Source of the DNA: Kiloniellaceae bacterium
GTDB lineage: Bacteria > Pseudomonadota > Alphaproteobacteria > Kiloniellales > J153
Direction of reading: 5' to 3'
DNA length: 64,000 nt
Assembly (NCBI GenBank): GCA_021776175.1
Contig: JAJFGJ010000024.1
Span: 1-64,000, forward strand
Shown: piece by piece, positions 48,232 through 55,890 of the stretch
Layout: every line of letters starts with the position of its first letter
Numbering within the stretch: position 1 is the first letter of the stretch
The notes under the pieces: generated by a model
What the model saw: the letters and a program-made list of their open reading frames with translations, nothing else
Told to the model about the DNA's origin: nothing
Databases searched by the model: none
Made by a program: the position numbers and the translations under genes

Positions 48232-49203
48232 TCAACCGTCCTCTCCGTGCGCGGACTTGCGGCGGTGGCGTTTGTCTTCCTCGCCGATGGATGCGGGGTC
48301 GTGGTCGTAGACGATACGCTCGTTGCCCGAGAGCACGACGAAGCGCTTGCCCTTGGCCCGGCCGATAAGCGTCAGGCCCGCCTGGCGCGCGAGATCGACC
48401 CCCCAGGCGGTAAAGCCGGAGCGCGAAATCAGAATCGGAATACCCATCTGCACGGTCTTGATGACCATCTCCGAGGTCAGGCGGCCGGTGGTGTAAAAAA
48501 TCTTGTCCTTGGGCGAAAGGCCTTCGAGAAACATATAGCCGGCGATCTTGTCGATGGCGTTGTGGCGTCCGACGTCCTCCATGTAGATCAGCGGCCGTTC
48601 TCCCTCGCACAGCACGCAGCCGTGAATGGCCCCGGCCTCCAGGTACAGGCTGGGCGCGGTGTTGATCTTGCGCGATAGGGCGTACAGCCAGGAGGTCCTC
48701 AACACCGCATCCTTCGGCAGGGCGATATCCTCGAACTTTTCCATGAGGTCGCCGAAGACCGTGCCCTGGGCGCAGCCGGAAGTCCGGGTCTTCTTCTTGA
48801 GCTTGTCTTCGTAATCGGTCCGGCGCTTGGTGCGCACCACGACCACGCCCAGATCGTCGTCATGTTCGATCCCCGTCACTTGGTCGTCCGGGCGCAGCAT
48901 GTTCTGATTGAGCAGAAAGCCGACCGCGAGATAGTCCGGGAAGTCGCCGATCGTCATCATGGTGACGATCTCCTGGCGGTTCAGGAACAAGGTCAGAGGC
49001 CGCTCGACGACCACCGCCGTCTCGATCTCCCGGCCGCTCTCGTCGAAACCCTGGACCCGCTCGGTCAGGCGCGGATCGCCCGGATCGGGCCGGACCAGGA
49101 ACTCGCCGGCGTTCGAAGCGGCCGCGCGGGTCTTGGCCCGGATCTTCGCCCCGGCCCGTTTAAGGACCCGGGGGGCCCCCAGCTTGGAGTCCAACTTTGT
49201 CAT
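48232..49203 (-). CDS. fdhD: Formate dehydrogenase accessory sulfurtransferase
   Basis: FdhD transfers sulfur from a cysteine desulfurase to the Mo/W-bis-MGD cofactor of formate dehydrogenase. VGFLLNQNML, MEDVGRHNAIDKIAGYMF and TTGRLTSEMVIKTVQMGIPILISRSGFT are core motifs. The region that holds CxxC in the E. coli protein reads TSGCAQGTVFG, with one cysteine; another CxxC is present in HGCVLCEGE. The N-terminus has a lysine/arginine-rich extension of about 45 residues. The start at 49203 is preferred to an upstream frame that would overlap the divergent gene. Confidence 0.93.
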   Translation of the reverse strand: MTKLDSKLGAPRVLKRAGAKIRAKTRAAASNAGEFLVRPDPGDPRLTERVQGFDESGREIETAVVVERPLTLFLNRQEIVTMMTIGDFPDYLAVGFLLNQNMLRPDDQVTGIEHDDDLGVVVVRTKRRTDYEDKLKKKTRTSGCAQGTVFGDLMEKFEDIALPKDAVLRTSWLYALSRKINTAPSLYLEAGAIHGCVLCEGERPLIYMEDVGRHNAIDKIAGYMFLEGLSPKDKIFYTTGRLTSEMVIKTVQMGIPILISRSGFTAWGVDLARQAGLTLIGRAKGKRFVVLSGNERIVYDHDPASIGEEDKRHRRKSAHGEDG

Positions 49204-49322
49204 GGAGAGAATATGCGGCCAGGCGGAGACCGCCGCAAGCGCCCACCGGCACGGGCGCCCTTGCCGTGGCGCGGGCTTGGGCGGCACACTCGGCGGCGAA
49301 AGCAAACTCGGAGATCCGCCTC

Positions 49323-49934
49323 ATGGAGACCATCGACTATTACTATTCGACCCGTTCGTCCTTCGCTTACCTGGGCGCGGCGCGTATCGGTGCCCTGGCC
49401 GCCAAGTACGGGCGGCGCCTGGTGCACAAGCCACTCGTCCTGGCCACCACCCTGCCGCCCATCGGGGCCCAGCAATTCGCCGACCGGCCGCCCCACCGCA
49501 CCGCCTACATGCGCCGGGATTTTCAACGCTGTGCCGCGCGCCTGGGCATTCAAGTCGAGTTGGAACCGATCCACCACAACGGCCCCATCGAATTGCCGAG
49601 CGGTGCCGTGATTGCCGCCCAGCACGCCGTGGGCGGCGGCGCGGGAGGCGATCTCGACGCCTTGAGCCTCTCGATCCTCGCCGCCTTGTGGCGCGACGAC
49701 CGCGACATCGCCGACGAGGCAGTGATCGCCGAATTGTGCGAGGCCGCCGGATTCGATGCCCCCGCTCTGATCTCCCAGGCCATGAGCGCGGAAGTTCAAC
49801 TCGAGATCGACAGAAACAACCGGGAAGCCATTATCCGCGGGGTCATGGGCTCGCCCACCTATTTCCTCGGCCAAGAGAATTTCTACGGTCAGGACCGCCT
49901 AGATTTCGTCGAGGAGGCGCTGGCGGCAAGCTAG
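49323..49934 (+). CDS. DsbA-fold 2-hydroxychromene-2-carboxylate isomerase family protein
   Basis: This 203-residue thioredoxin-fold protein resembles HCCA isomerases (kappa-class GST-like): IDYYYSTRSSFAYLGAARI with serine in place of the DsbA cysteine, and GVMGSPTYFLGQENFYGQDRLDFVEEAL at the end. The family uses glutathione in aromatic degradation, but many members have unknown substrates. The ATG at 49323 is preferred over an extension into the fdhD upstream region. It is divergent from fdhD and overlaps the next, convergent gene by 4 bp. Confidence 0.87.
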   Translation: METIDYYYSTRSSFAYLGAARIGALAAKYGRRLVHKPLVLATTLPPIGAQQFADRPPHRTAYMRRDFQRCAARLGIQVELEPIHHNGPIELPSGAVIAAQHAVGGGAGGDLDALSLSILAALWRDDRDIADEAVIAELCEAAGFDAPALISQAMSAEVQLEIDRNNREAIIRGVMGSPTYFLGQENFYGQDRLDFVEEALAAS

Positions 49935-50677
49935 AGGTTCTGGCCGCCGTCGACCGTGAGGGTTTGGCCCGTCACCCAGGAAGCGGCCCCGGACAGCAGG
50001 AAGGCGGCGGCATCGGCGATCTCCTCGGGCCGGCCCATGCGGCCGAAGGGAATGCCGGCCAGGGTCCGGTTGTAATATTCGGGTTCCTCGGTCTTGCGCC
50101 GTTCCCAAGACCCGCCGGGAAACTCGATCGAGCCCGGCGCGATGCAGTTCACCCGGACCCGCTCGGGCGCGAGCTGGAGCGCCTGGGATTGGGTCAGCTG
50201 GATCACCGCCGCCTTGAGCGCGCCGTAGGGGATTGAGGGCGAGGCGCCGATACCGAAAATCGATGAAATATGAAGCACGGCGCCGGCGCCGGCCGCCTTG
50301 AAATGGGGGACCGCCGCCCAGGTTGCCCGTACCACGCCCATGAGATCGACCTCGATACTCCGCTTCCAGCCATCCTCGTCGTCTCGCGAGCCAAAGCCGC
50401 TGGGGTTGTTGACCAAGGCGTGCAAGCCGCCCAAGCGCTCGGCGGCACTATCGACAAAGGCGGCGATCGCCACCGGATCGGCGACATCGCAGGGCGCGGC
50501 GAAGACGGAGCCGCCCAACGCCCCGAGCGCCTGTTCGGCGCGCGCGAGGCTATCGGGTGTCCGCCCGCAGATCGCCACCGCCGCGCCCTCGCGCGCGCAA
50601 GCCGCCGCGATCGCGTGGCCAATGCCCCGCGTACCGCCGGTTACTACGACTACCTTGCCACCCAGTCCCAGATCCAT
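49931..50677 (-). CDS. Short-chain dehydrogenase/reductase, classical SDR
   Basis: A 248-residue oxidoreductase. The NAD(P) loop is VVVTGGTRGIGHAIAAACA. The NNAG motif appears as NNPSG, and the catalytic Ser and Y-x3-K are in HISSIFGIGASPSIPYGALK. VNCIAPGSIEFPGG and WVTGQTLTVDGGQNL close the family pattern. Substrate cannot be inferred. It converges with the isomerase-like gene. Confidence 0.92.
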   Translation of the reverse strand: MDLGLGGKVVVVTGGTRGIGHAIAAACAREGAAVAICGRTPDSLARAEQALGALGGSVFAAPCDVADPVAIAAFVDSAAERLGGLHALVNNPSGFGSRDDEDGWKRSIEVDLMGVVRATWAAVPHFKAAGAGAVLHISSIFGIGASPSIPYGALKAAVIQLTQSQALQLAPERVRVNCIAPGSIEFPGGSWERRKTEEPEYYNRTLAGIPFGRMGRPEEIADAAAFLLSGAASWVTGQTLTVDGGQNL

Positions 50678-50841
50678 CTTTCGCGTCCCTACTCGTTGCG
50701 GATTCCCCTCTCCCCATGCCTACAGGGATATGGGCCGAACGAAAAGCGGCTGAGGGGAACTGGGGTCCTGAATGGGATCGCCGGCCCCTAGCGCGGCGCC
50801 CAAATATGCGATTTTTACCATAAATAACTGTGTTGTTGGAA

Positions 50842-50863
50842 TTTATGCAGGAATATGCATAAA
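50842..50863 (+). promoter_or_regulatory. Palindromic operator over the likely tupBCA promoter
   Basis: TTTATGCA (50842-50849) and its exact complement TGCATAAA (50856-50863) are separated by 6 bp. A possible promoter has TTGTTG at 50833-50838 and TGCATA at 50856-50861 with a 17-bp spacer, so the right half-site would cover the -10 box. That geometry suits a tungstate- or molybdate-responsive repressor. Half-site sequence differs from the E. coli ModE site, though the 6-bp spacer is similar. Confidence 0.6.
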
Positions 50864-50871
50864 ATCACAGG

Positions 50872-51576
50872 ATGAATGATCTCGCCGCCGCTTTCAGCCA
50901 AGCCGCCAGCCTGCTCCTCGGATTCGATGAGGACCTGATGGAAATCATCGGCCTGTCGTTACGGGTCAGTTTCATGGCCGTCGGCTTGGCCGTGCTGCTG
51001 GGCCTGCCCCTGGGGGCGGCGGTCGCGCTTTACCGCTTTCCGGGCCGGACCGTGCTGGGCGCCCTGCTCAATGCCTTCATGGGCCTGCCGCCGGTGGTGG
51101 TGGGGCTAGTGGTTTACCTGATGCTGTCGCGCGCCGGGCCGCTCGGCGTGCTCGGCCTCCTATTCACACCGGCCGCCATGATCCTGGCGCAATGCCTTCT
51201 GGTACTGCCCATCGTCGCCGCCCTGAGCGCGCAAATCGTCGCCGATTTAAGCGAGGAATACGACGAGCAGCTGCGCTCCCTCGCCGCCGGGCCGGGGCAG
51301 CGCCTGGTCACCCTGTTGTGGGACGGGCGCTTCAGCCTCATGACCGCCGTTCTGGCGGGCTTTGGCCGCGCCATCGCCGAGGTCGGCGCGGTCATGATCG
51401 TGGGCGGCAATATCGCCCACTCGACCCGGGTCATGACCACCGCCATCGCCTTGGAAACCAGCAAGGGCAATCTGGCGCTGGCGCTCGGCCTCGGCCTGGT
51501 CCTGATCGCCATCGCCCTCGGCGTCAATCTCGCCGCCCTGGCCCTGCGCGATGCGGCGCGCCCTCGTCATGGGTGA
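50872..51576 (+). CDS. tupB: Tungstate ABC transporter permease
   Basis: This 234-residue membrane protein belongs to the TupB/ModB-like permeases: five or six helices, FMGLPPVVVGLVVYLMLSRAGPLG, and the coupling EAA-like region FGRAIAEVGAVMIVGGNIAH. GNIAHSTRVMTTAIALETSKGN is diagnostic of TupB. It forms an operon with the ATPase and binding protein. The ATG lies 8 bp after the operator and no strong ribosome-binding site is seen, so a very short leader or a later start is possible. Confidence 0.93.
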   Translation: MNDLAAAFSQAASLLLGFDEDLMEIIGLSLRVSFMAVGLAVLLGLPLGAAVALYRFPGRTVLGALLNAFMGLPPVVVGLVVYLMLSRAGPLGVLGLLFTPAAMILAQCLLVLPIVAALSAQIVADLSEEYDEQLRSLAAGPGQRLVTLLWDGRFSLMTAVLAGFGRAIAEVGAVMIVGGNIAHSTRVMTTAIALETSKGNLALALGLGLVLIAIALGVNLAALALRDAARPRHG

Positions 51577-51586
51577 AGGCGCGGGC

Positions 51587-52306
51587 ATGGGCGTCTCGAT
51601 CCTGCCGCTGCGGCTGGAGGGTGTGACATTCGAAGCCGACGGCAAACGCCTGATCGACGGTGTGACCTTCGATCTTCGGCCCGGCACGCGTAGCGTGATC
51701 CTGGGCCCGAACGGGGCCGGGAAAAGCTTGTTGCTGCGTTTGTGCCACGGCTTGATTCGGCCAAGCGGCGGCGAAGTCTCCTGGGACGCGCCGCGCGGCA
51801 CCGAGGTCTCGCACCGTCAGGCCATGGTATTTCAGCGCCCGGTGCTGCTGCGCCGCTCGGCCGCGGCCAATGTCGCCTATCCCTTGCGCCTGCGCGGAGT
51901 CCCGGCGCGCGAGCGCGGCGAAAGAGTCGCCGAGGCCCTGGCTCTTGCTGGCTTGAGCGCGCAGGCCAAGCAAGCGGCACGCAGCTTGTCGGGCGGGGAG
52001 CAACAGCGCCTCGCCATCGCCCGCGCCTGGGTCATGGCGCCCGAGGTGCTGTTTCTCGACGAGCCGACCGCCAACTTGGACCCCGCCGCCGCGCGCGCCA
52101 TCGAAGCGCTGATCGACGGCGTCCACGCCTCGGGCGCCAAGATCGTCATGACCACGCACGACTTGGGTCAGGCCCACCGCCTGGCGGACGAGATCCTGTT
52201 TCTGCATCGCGGTCACTTACTGGAACGCGCCGAAGCCACGGCGTTTTTCTCGAACCCACGCACGGCCGAGGCTTCGGCCTTCCTGAAAGGAGATTTATCA
52301 TGGTAA
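51587..52306 (+). CDS. tupC: Tungstate ABC transporter ATP-binding protein
   Basis: ABC ATPase with Walker A GPNGAGKSLLLRL, Q-loop VFQRP, signature LSGGEQQRLAIARA, Walker B VLFLDEPTANLD and H-loop MTTHDLGQ. ATG codons at 51551, 51569 and 51587 are in frame; 51587 has GAAGG at 7 bp and is chosen, giving 239 residues. Using 51551 would overlap tupB by 26 bp. Its stop overlaps the tupA start by 7 bp. Confidence 0.93.
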   Translation: MGVSILPLRLEGVTFEADGKRLIDGVTFDLRPGTRSVILGPNGAGKSLLLRLCHGLIRPSGGEVSWDAPRGTEVSHRQAMVFQRPVLLRRSAAANVAYPLRLRGVPARERGERVAEALALAGLSAQAKQAARSLSGGEQQRLAIARAWVMAPEVLFLDEPTANLDPAAARAIEALIDGVHASGAKIVMTTHDLGQAHRLADEILFLHRGHLLERAEATAFFSNPRTAEASAFLKGDLSW

Positions 52307-53130
52307 TGCGCCGATCTTTCCTAGCAGGTATCATTCTTAGCGCCGCTATCGCCTTGCCTAGTTCGGCGGCGGAACGCGACATTGTCATTGCCTCGACCAC
52401 CTCGACAGAAAATTCCGGTTTGTTCGGCGCCATCCTGCCGATCTTCGAAGCGGCGAGCGGGATCCGGGTCAAGGTCGTCGCGGTCGGGACCGGACAAGCC
52501 ATCAAGCTGGCCAGGAACGGCGATGCCGACGTTCTCTTCGTTCACCATCGGACATCCGAGGAGAAATTCGTCGCCGAAGGCTTTGGCGTTAAGCGCTTCG
52601 GCGTCATGTACAACGACTTCGTTCTGGTGGGACCGAAAGCGGACCCGGCCGGCGTGCGCGCCATGACCGATGCCCCGGCGGCCTTGGCTAAAATCGCGGC
52701 GGCCAAGGCGGTCTTCGCCTCGCGCGGCGACGACAGCGGCACCCACAAGAAAGAGCGCGGCCTGTGGCGGGCGGCCCAAGTCGATGCGCAGGCGGCGAGC
52801 GGCCAGTGGTACCGCGAAACCGGCTCCGGCATGGGCGCGACCCTGAACACGGCCGCCGGTCTCGGCGCCTACGCCCTGGCCGACCGGGGCACCTGGATCG
52901 GCTTCGCCAACAAGGGCGATCTCGAAATCATGGTCGAGGGCGATAAGCGCCTGTTCAACCCCTACGGCGTGATCCTGGTCAACCCGGCCAAGCACAAACA
53001 CATCAAGGCCGCCGACGGCCAAGCCTTCATCGACTGGCTGGTTTCGAGCGCCGGACAAAAGGCCATCGCGGATTACAAACTGGGCGGCCTGCAACTGTTT
53101 TTCCCGAACGCGAAAAAGGCCGGGTCGTGA
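52300..53130 (+). CDS. tupA: Tungstate-binding periplasmic protein
   Basis: The solute-binding component of the transporter. A signal peptide (MRRSFLAGIILSAAIALPSSAA) precedes RDIVIASTTSTENSGLF, the TTS oxyanion-binding motif of TupA. SRGDDSGTHKKERGLWRAA and YRETGSGMGATLNTA are further anion-site segments. A strong ribosome-binding site, AAAGGAGAT, lies 7 bp before the ATG at 52300, inside the end of tupC. The TupA family favours tungstate over molybdate, so a W-enzyme is expected in the genome. Confidence 0.95.
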   Translation: MVMRRSFLAGIILSAAIALPSSAAERDIVIASTTSTENSGLFGAILPIFEAASGIRVKVVAVGTGQAIKLARNGDADVLFVHHRTSEEKFVAEGFGVKRFGVMYNDFVLVGPKADPAGVRAMTDAPAALAKIAAAKAVFASRGDDSGTHKKERGLWRAAQVDAQAASGQWYRETGSGMGATLNTAAGLGAYALADRGTWIGFANKGDLEIMVEGDKRLFNPYGVILVNPAKHKHIKAADGQAFIDWLVSSAGQKAIADYKLGGLQLFFPNAKKAGS

Positions 53131-53163
53131 CCCTAACGAGCGCATGACGTAAGCTCTTGCCCC

Positions 53164-54171
53164 ATGAACCAGACCATGCGCGCCATGGTATTGCGCGAGG
53201 CGCGCGAACCCCTTGAGTTGGAACATCGGCGCGTTCCAGAACCGGGACCGCGGCAGGTCTTGGTGCGGATTCATGCCTGCGGCGTGTGCCGCACCGACTT
53301 GCACGTTATCGACGGCGACTTGACGCAACCGAAATTGCCGCTGGTGCCGGGACACGAGGCGGTTGGTAGGATCGCCGCCTGCGGCCGCGAGGTCGAACGC
53401 TTCGCCGAGGGCGCGCGGGTTGGCATTCCCTGGCTGGGCTGGACCTGCGGCACCTGCCGTTTCTGCCGCGCCGGGAAAGAAAACCTGTGCGAGACGGCCA
53501 AGTTCACCGGCTACACCCTGGACGGCGGTTATGGCGACTACACCCTGGTCGATCAGCGCTACGCCTTTCCTATTCATGGCGGCTACAGCGACGCCGAGGC
53601 CGCGCCCCTGCTGTGCGCCGGATTGATCGGTTACCGTTCTTTGGTCATGGCCGGCGAGGCGGAGCGCATCGGCCTCTACGGCTTTGGGGCGGCGGCGCAC
53701 ATCGTGGCCCAACTCGCCCGTTATCAAGGCCGCCGGGTCTTCGCCTTCACCCGCCCCGGCGATGAAGAGGCCAAGCAATTCGCGCTGGACTTGGGCGCGG
53801 TCTGGGCCGGGGAGTCGGGCGATACGCCGCCGGAGGAACTTGACGCCGCGATCATCTACGCGCCGGTCGGGGCCTTGGTGCCGGCGGCCCTGCGCGCCAC
53901 CGCGCCCGGCGGCACGGTCGTGTGCGCCGGTATTCACATGAGCGATATTCCGAGCTTTCCCTACGACATCCTGTGGCGCGAGCGGACGCTACGCTCGGTC
54001 GCCAACTTGACCCGAAAGGATGGCGAGGATTTTCTGGCGCTCGCGCCCAAGGCGGGGGTCAAGACCTCGGTCGAAACCCTGCCCTTGGACCAAGCCAACG
54101 AAGCCTTGGCCCGCCTGCGCGAAGGCCGCCTGCGCGGCGCGGCTGTACTGACCATGGTCCAATCCGCTTAA
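53164..54171 (+). CDS. Zinc-dependent alcohol dehydrogenase, AdhA-like
   Basis: A 335-residue medium-chain dehydrogenase. Catalytic zinc ligands are in CGVCRTDLHV and GHEAVG; the structural zinc site is CGTCRFCRAGKENLC. The NAD(P) loop is GLYGFGAAAHIVAQLA. Its length and DGGYGDYTLVDQRYAFPI match the zinc-binding AdhA-like subgroup. It starts 33 bp after tupA and may share its transcript, which could tie aldehyde/alcohol metabolism to tungsten supply. It converges with the carbonic anhydrase gene and overlaps it by 4 bp. Confidence 0.92.
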   Translation: MNQTMRAMVLREAREPLELEHRRVPEPGPRQVLVRIHACGVCRTDLHVIDGDLTQPKLPLVPGHEAVGRIAACGREVERFAEGARVGIPWLGWTCGTCRFCRAGKENLCETAKFTGYTLDGGYGDYTLVDQRYAFPIHGGYSDAEAAPLLCAGLIGYRSLVMAGEAERIGLYGFGAAAHIVAQLARYQGRRVFAFTRPGDEEAKQFALDLGAVWAGESGDTPPEELDAAIIYAPVGALVPAALRATAPGGTVVCAGIHMSDIPSFPYDILWRERTLRSVANLTRKDGEDFLALAPKAGVKTSVETLPLDQANEALARLREGRLRGAAVLTMVQSA

Positions 54172-54812
54172 TCCACCGCAAGCGGCGCATAAGCACCGCT
54201 CTCCGCGTCGTACTCCATTAACAGGCCGCGTTCGATATCGAACCAAGCGCCGTGCAAGGTGAGCGTACCGGCCTTGAGCCTGGCCTGGATAAACGGAAAC
54301 GTTTCAAGGTTGGCCAGAGAGTTCACGACCGAGGCCAGTTCGAGGGCGTGCCGCGCCTCGTCCGCGTCGCGCAGAGCGCCACTCTCAGAAAGGTGCGTGA
54401 GCGTGGGGGCGAGCAGCGACATCCAGCGGGTGATAAAGGGGCGCTCGCTGTCGGGGCTGTAGAGACCTTCCAGGAACGACTTCACCCCGCCGCAGTAGGC
54501 GTGGCCGAGCACGACGATGTGCTCGACCTCGAGGCCGGTGACCGCGTATTCCAGCGCCGCGCTGGTGCCGTGGTACTCACCCTTCGGCTCGTAGGGCGGA
54601 ACCAGATTGGCGACGTTGCGCACCAGGAACAGCTCCCCCGGCGGGGCATGGAAAATGGTGCTCGGGTCGACTCGCGAATCGCAGCAGGAGACGATCATGG
54701 CGCGCGGCGACTGGCCTCGTTCGACCAGATCGCGGTACAGCCGGCGTTGCGCGGGAAAGGTTTTGGAGCGGAATACTCGGTACCCGTCCATCAAGCTGGG
54801 GATGCGTTTCAT
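54168..54812 (-). CDS. Beta-class carbonic anhydrase
   Basis: This 214-residue enzyme interconverts CO2 and bicarbonate. Zinc ligands and active-site residues lie in MIVSCCDSRVDPSTIF and VLGHAYCGGVKSFL, and FLVRNVANLVPPYEP is also conserved. The start is at 54812; an upstream alternative would overlap the previous gene. It follows the HTH/PBP-like regulator by 16 bp on the same strand, so the two are probably co-transcribed. CO2 chemistry fits the formate dehydrogenase maturation genes nearby. Confidence 0.94.
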   Translation of the reverse strand: MKRIPSLMDGYRVFRSKTFPAQRRLYRDLVERGQSPRAMIVSCCDSRVDPSTIFHAPPGELFLVRNVANLVPPYEPKGEYHGTSAALEYAVTGLEVEHIVVLGHAYCGGVKSFLEGLYSPDSERPFITRWMSLLAPTLTHLSESGALRDADEARHALELASVVNSLANLETFPFIQARLKAGTLTLHGAWFDIERGLLMEYDAESGAYAPLAVD

Positions 54813-54828
54813 GTGCCTACTCTTAGTT

Positions 54829-55746
54829 TTATGGCCCGTTGTAACGCACGGTCCCAAGTCCGGCGATGTTGTATCCTCCCATCTCGGCGGCCCTGGCGGC
54901 GAACGCCGGTGTGCGGGCGAAGGCGAGCAGGGTCTGGACCGGTGCCTCGAAATAGTCGCGACGGCGCAGCAGGAGGTCGTAGCGTTCCTCCATCAGGGGT
55001 ACGAAATCCAGCTTGAGCGTGCGCGCCACGGCCTCGACCGCCAGCCCGGCGTCGGCATGGCCTTCCAGGATCGCCAGGCCCAGATCGGTCTCGCCGCGCG
55101 CGGTCTCGGCGGCGCTTTCCAGATCGTCGAGGGATAGGCCGTCTCGCGCCAGGAGGTGGGTGAGCAAGAGATGGCTTCCCGCTTCGCGCTGCCGCAGCAC
55201 GACCTTCAAGCGCCTGGCCTTGAGATCGCCCAGGGCCGCGATTCCCTGGGGGTTTCCGGCCGCCACGACCAGCCCCTGGCGCCGCCATGCCCATTCGAGA
55301 AGGACCAAGCCCTGACGGGCCAGCAGCGGCGCCGATAGATTGGCGCGCAACGCCGGCAGGTTGAAATCGCCGCTTTCGGCGTCGAAAAGATGCAGGCCCG
55401 TGGCCAGGGCCTGGCCCTCGGCGAAACGCTTGATACCGTCCAGGCTGCCGCCGGGCAGAAGCGCCAGGCCGCAGCCGGACTCCTTCACCGCCCAATCGAG
55501 CAGCGGATCCTGGCTGCCGGCCAGAACCGGCGGCGGCTGGACCGGCGCCTCGCCGGCCGCGCTCTCGCTCAGCCAAAGGTCAATAAGTGTGCGTGGAAAC
55601 AACCACTTACCGGTCACCCGCGTGCAAGGAATGGCGCGCTGGCGGACCAGCTCGTAAACCCGCCGCTCCTTGATCCGCAGATAGTCCGCGACCTCCTTAG
55701 TGGTCAGGAAGTCTTGTTCGGAAGGAATCGGGATCGGCTGGGACAT
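54829..55746 (-). CDS. Excisionase-type HTH regulator with periplasmic-binding-protein-like sensor domain
   Basis: 305 residues. The N-terminal helix-turn-helix is of the HTH_17/excisionase kind: LTTKEVADYLRIKERRVYEL and IPCTRVTGKWLFPRTLIDLW. From about 75 to 295 it has a PBP-like fold (PF12727 type), with LDWAVKESGCGLALLPGGSLDGI, VVAAGNPQGIAAL and GHADAGLAVEAVA. Such proteins often sit with molybdate/tungstate transport or Mo-enzyme genes and probably sense an oxyanion or cofactor precursor in the cytoplasm. It is divergent from the multi-Fe-S gene and about 4 kb from tupBCA. It is a candidate for binding the tup palindrome, but that is inference. Confidence 0.82.
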   Translation of the reverse strand: MSQPIPIPSEQDFLTTKEVADYLRIKERRVYELVRQRAIPCTRVTGKWLFPRTLIDLWLSESAAGEAPVQPPPVLAGSQDPLLDWAVKESGCGLALLPGGSLDGIKRFAEGQALATGLHLFDAESGDFNLPALRANLSAPLLARQGLVLLEWAWRRQGLVVAAGNPQGIAALGDLKARRLKVVLRQREAGSHLLLTHLLARDGLSLDDLESAAETARGETDLGLAILEGHADAGLAVEAVARTLKLDFVPLMEERYDLLLRRRDYFEAPVQTLLAFARTPAFAARAAEMGGYNIAGLGTVRYNGP

Positions 55747-55890
55747 GGCGCCACTATAACCGCCCGATCCCATTCTTGGCCGCAAACATTTTGGGGTCGA
55801 TTGCGCGCGCCGCATCGCTATTATGCCCGCCAATTGGTAATACCAGATGCCGCACAGCCAAGCGGCACAATGGAAAAGGAAGGCTATTTC

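Noticed and set aside
55390..55890. Long upstream extension of the multi-Fe-S frame
   Set aside because: It lies opposite the regulator gene and has shadow-like composition. The ATG at 55891 has a strong ribosome-binding site.
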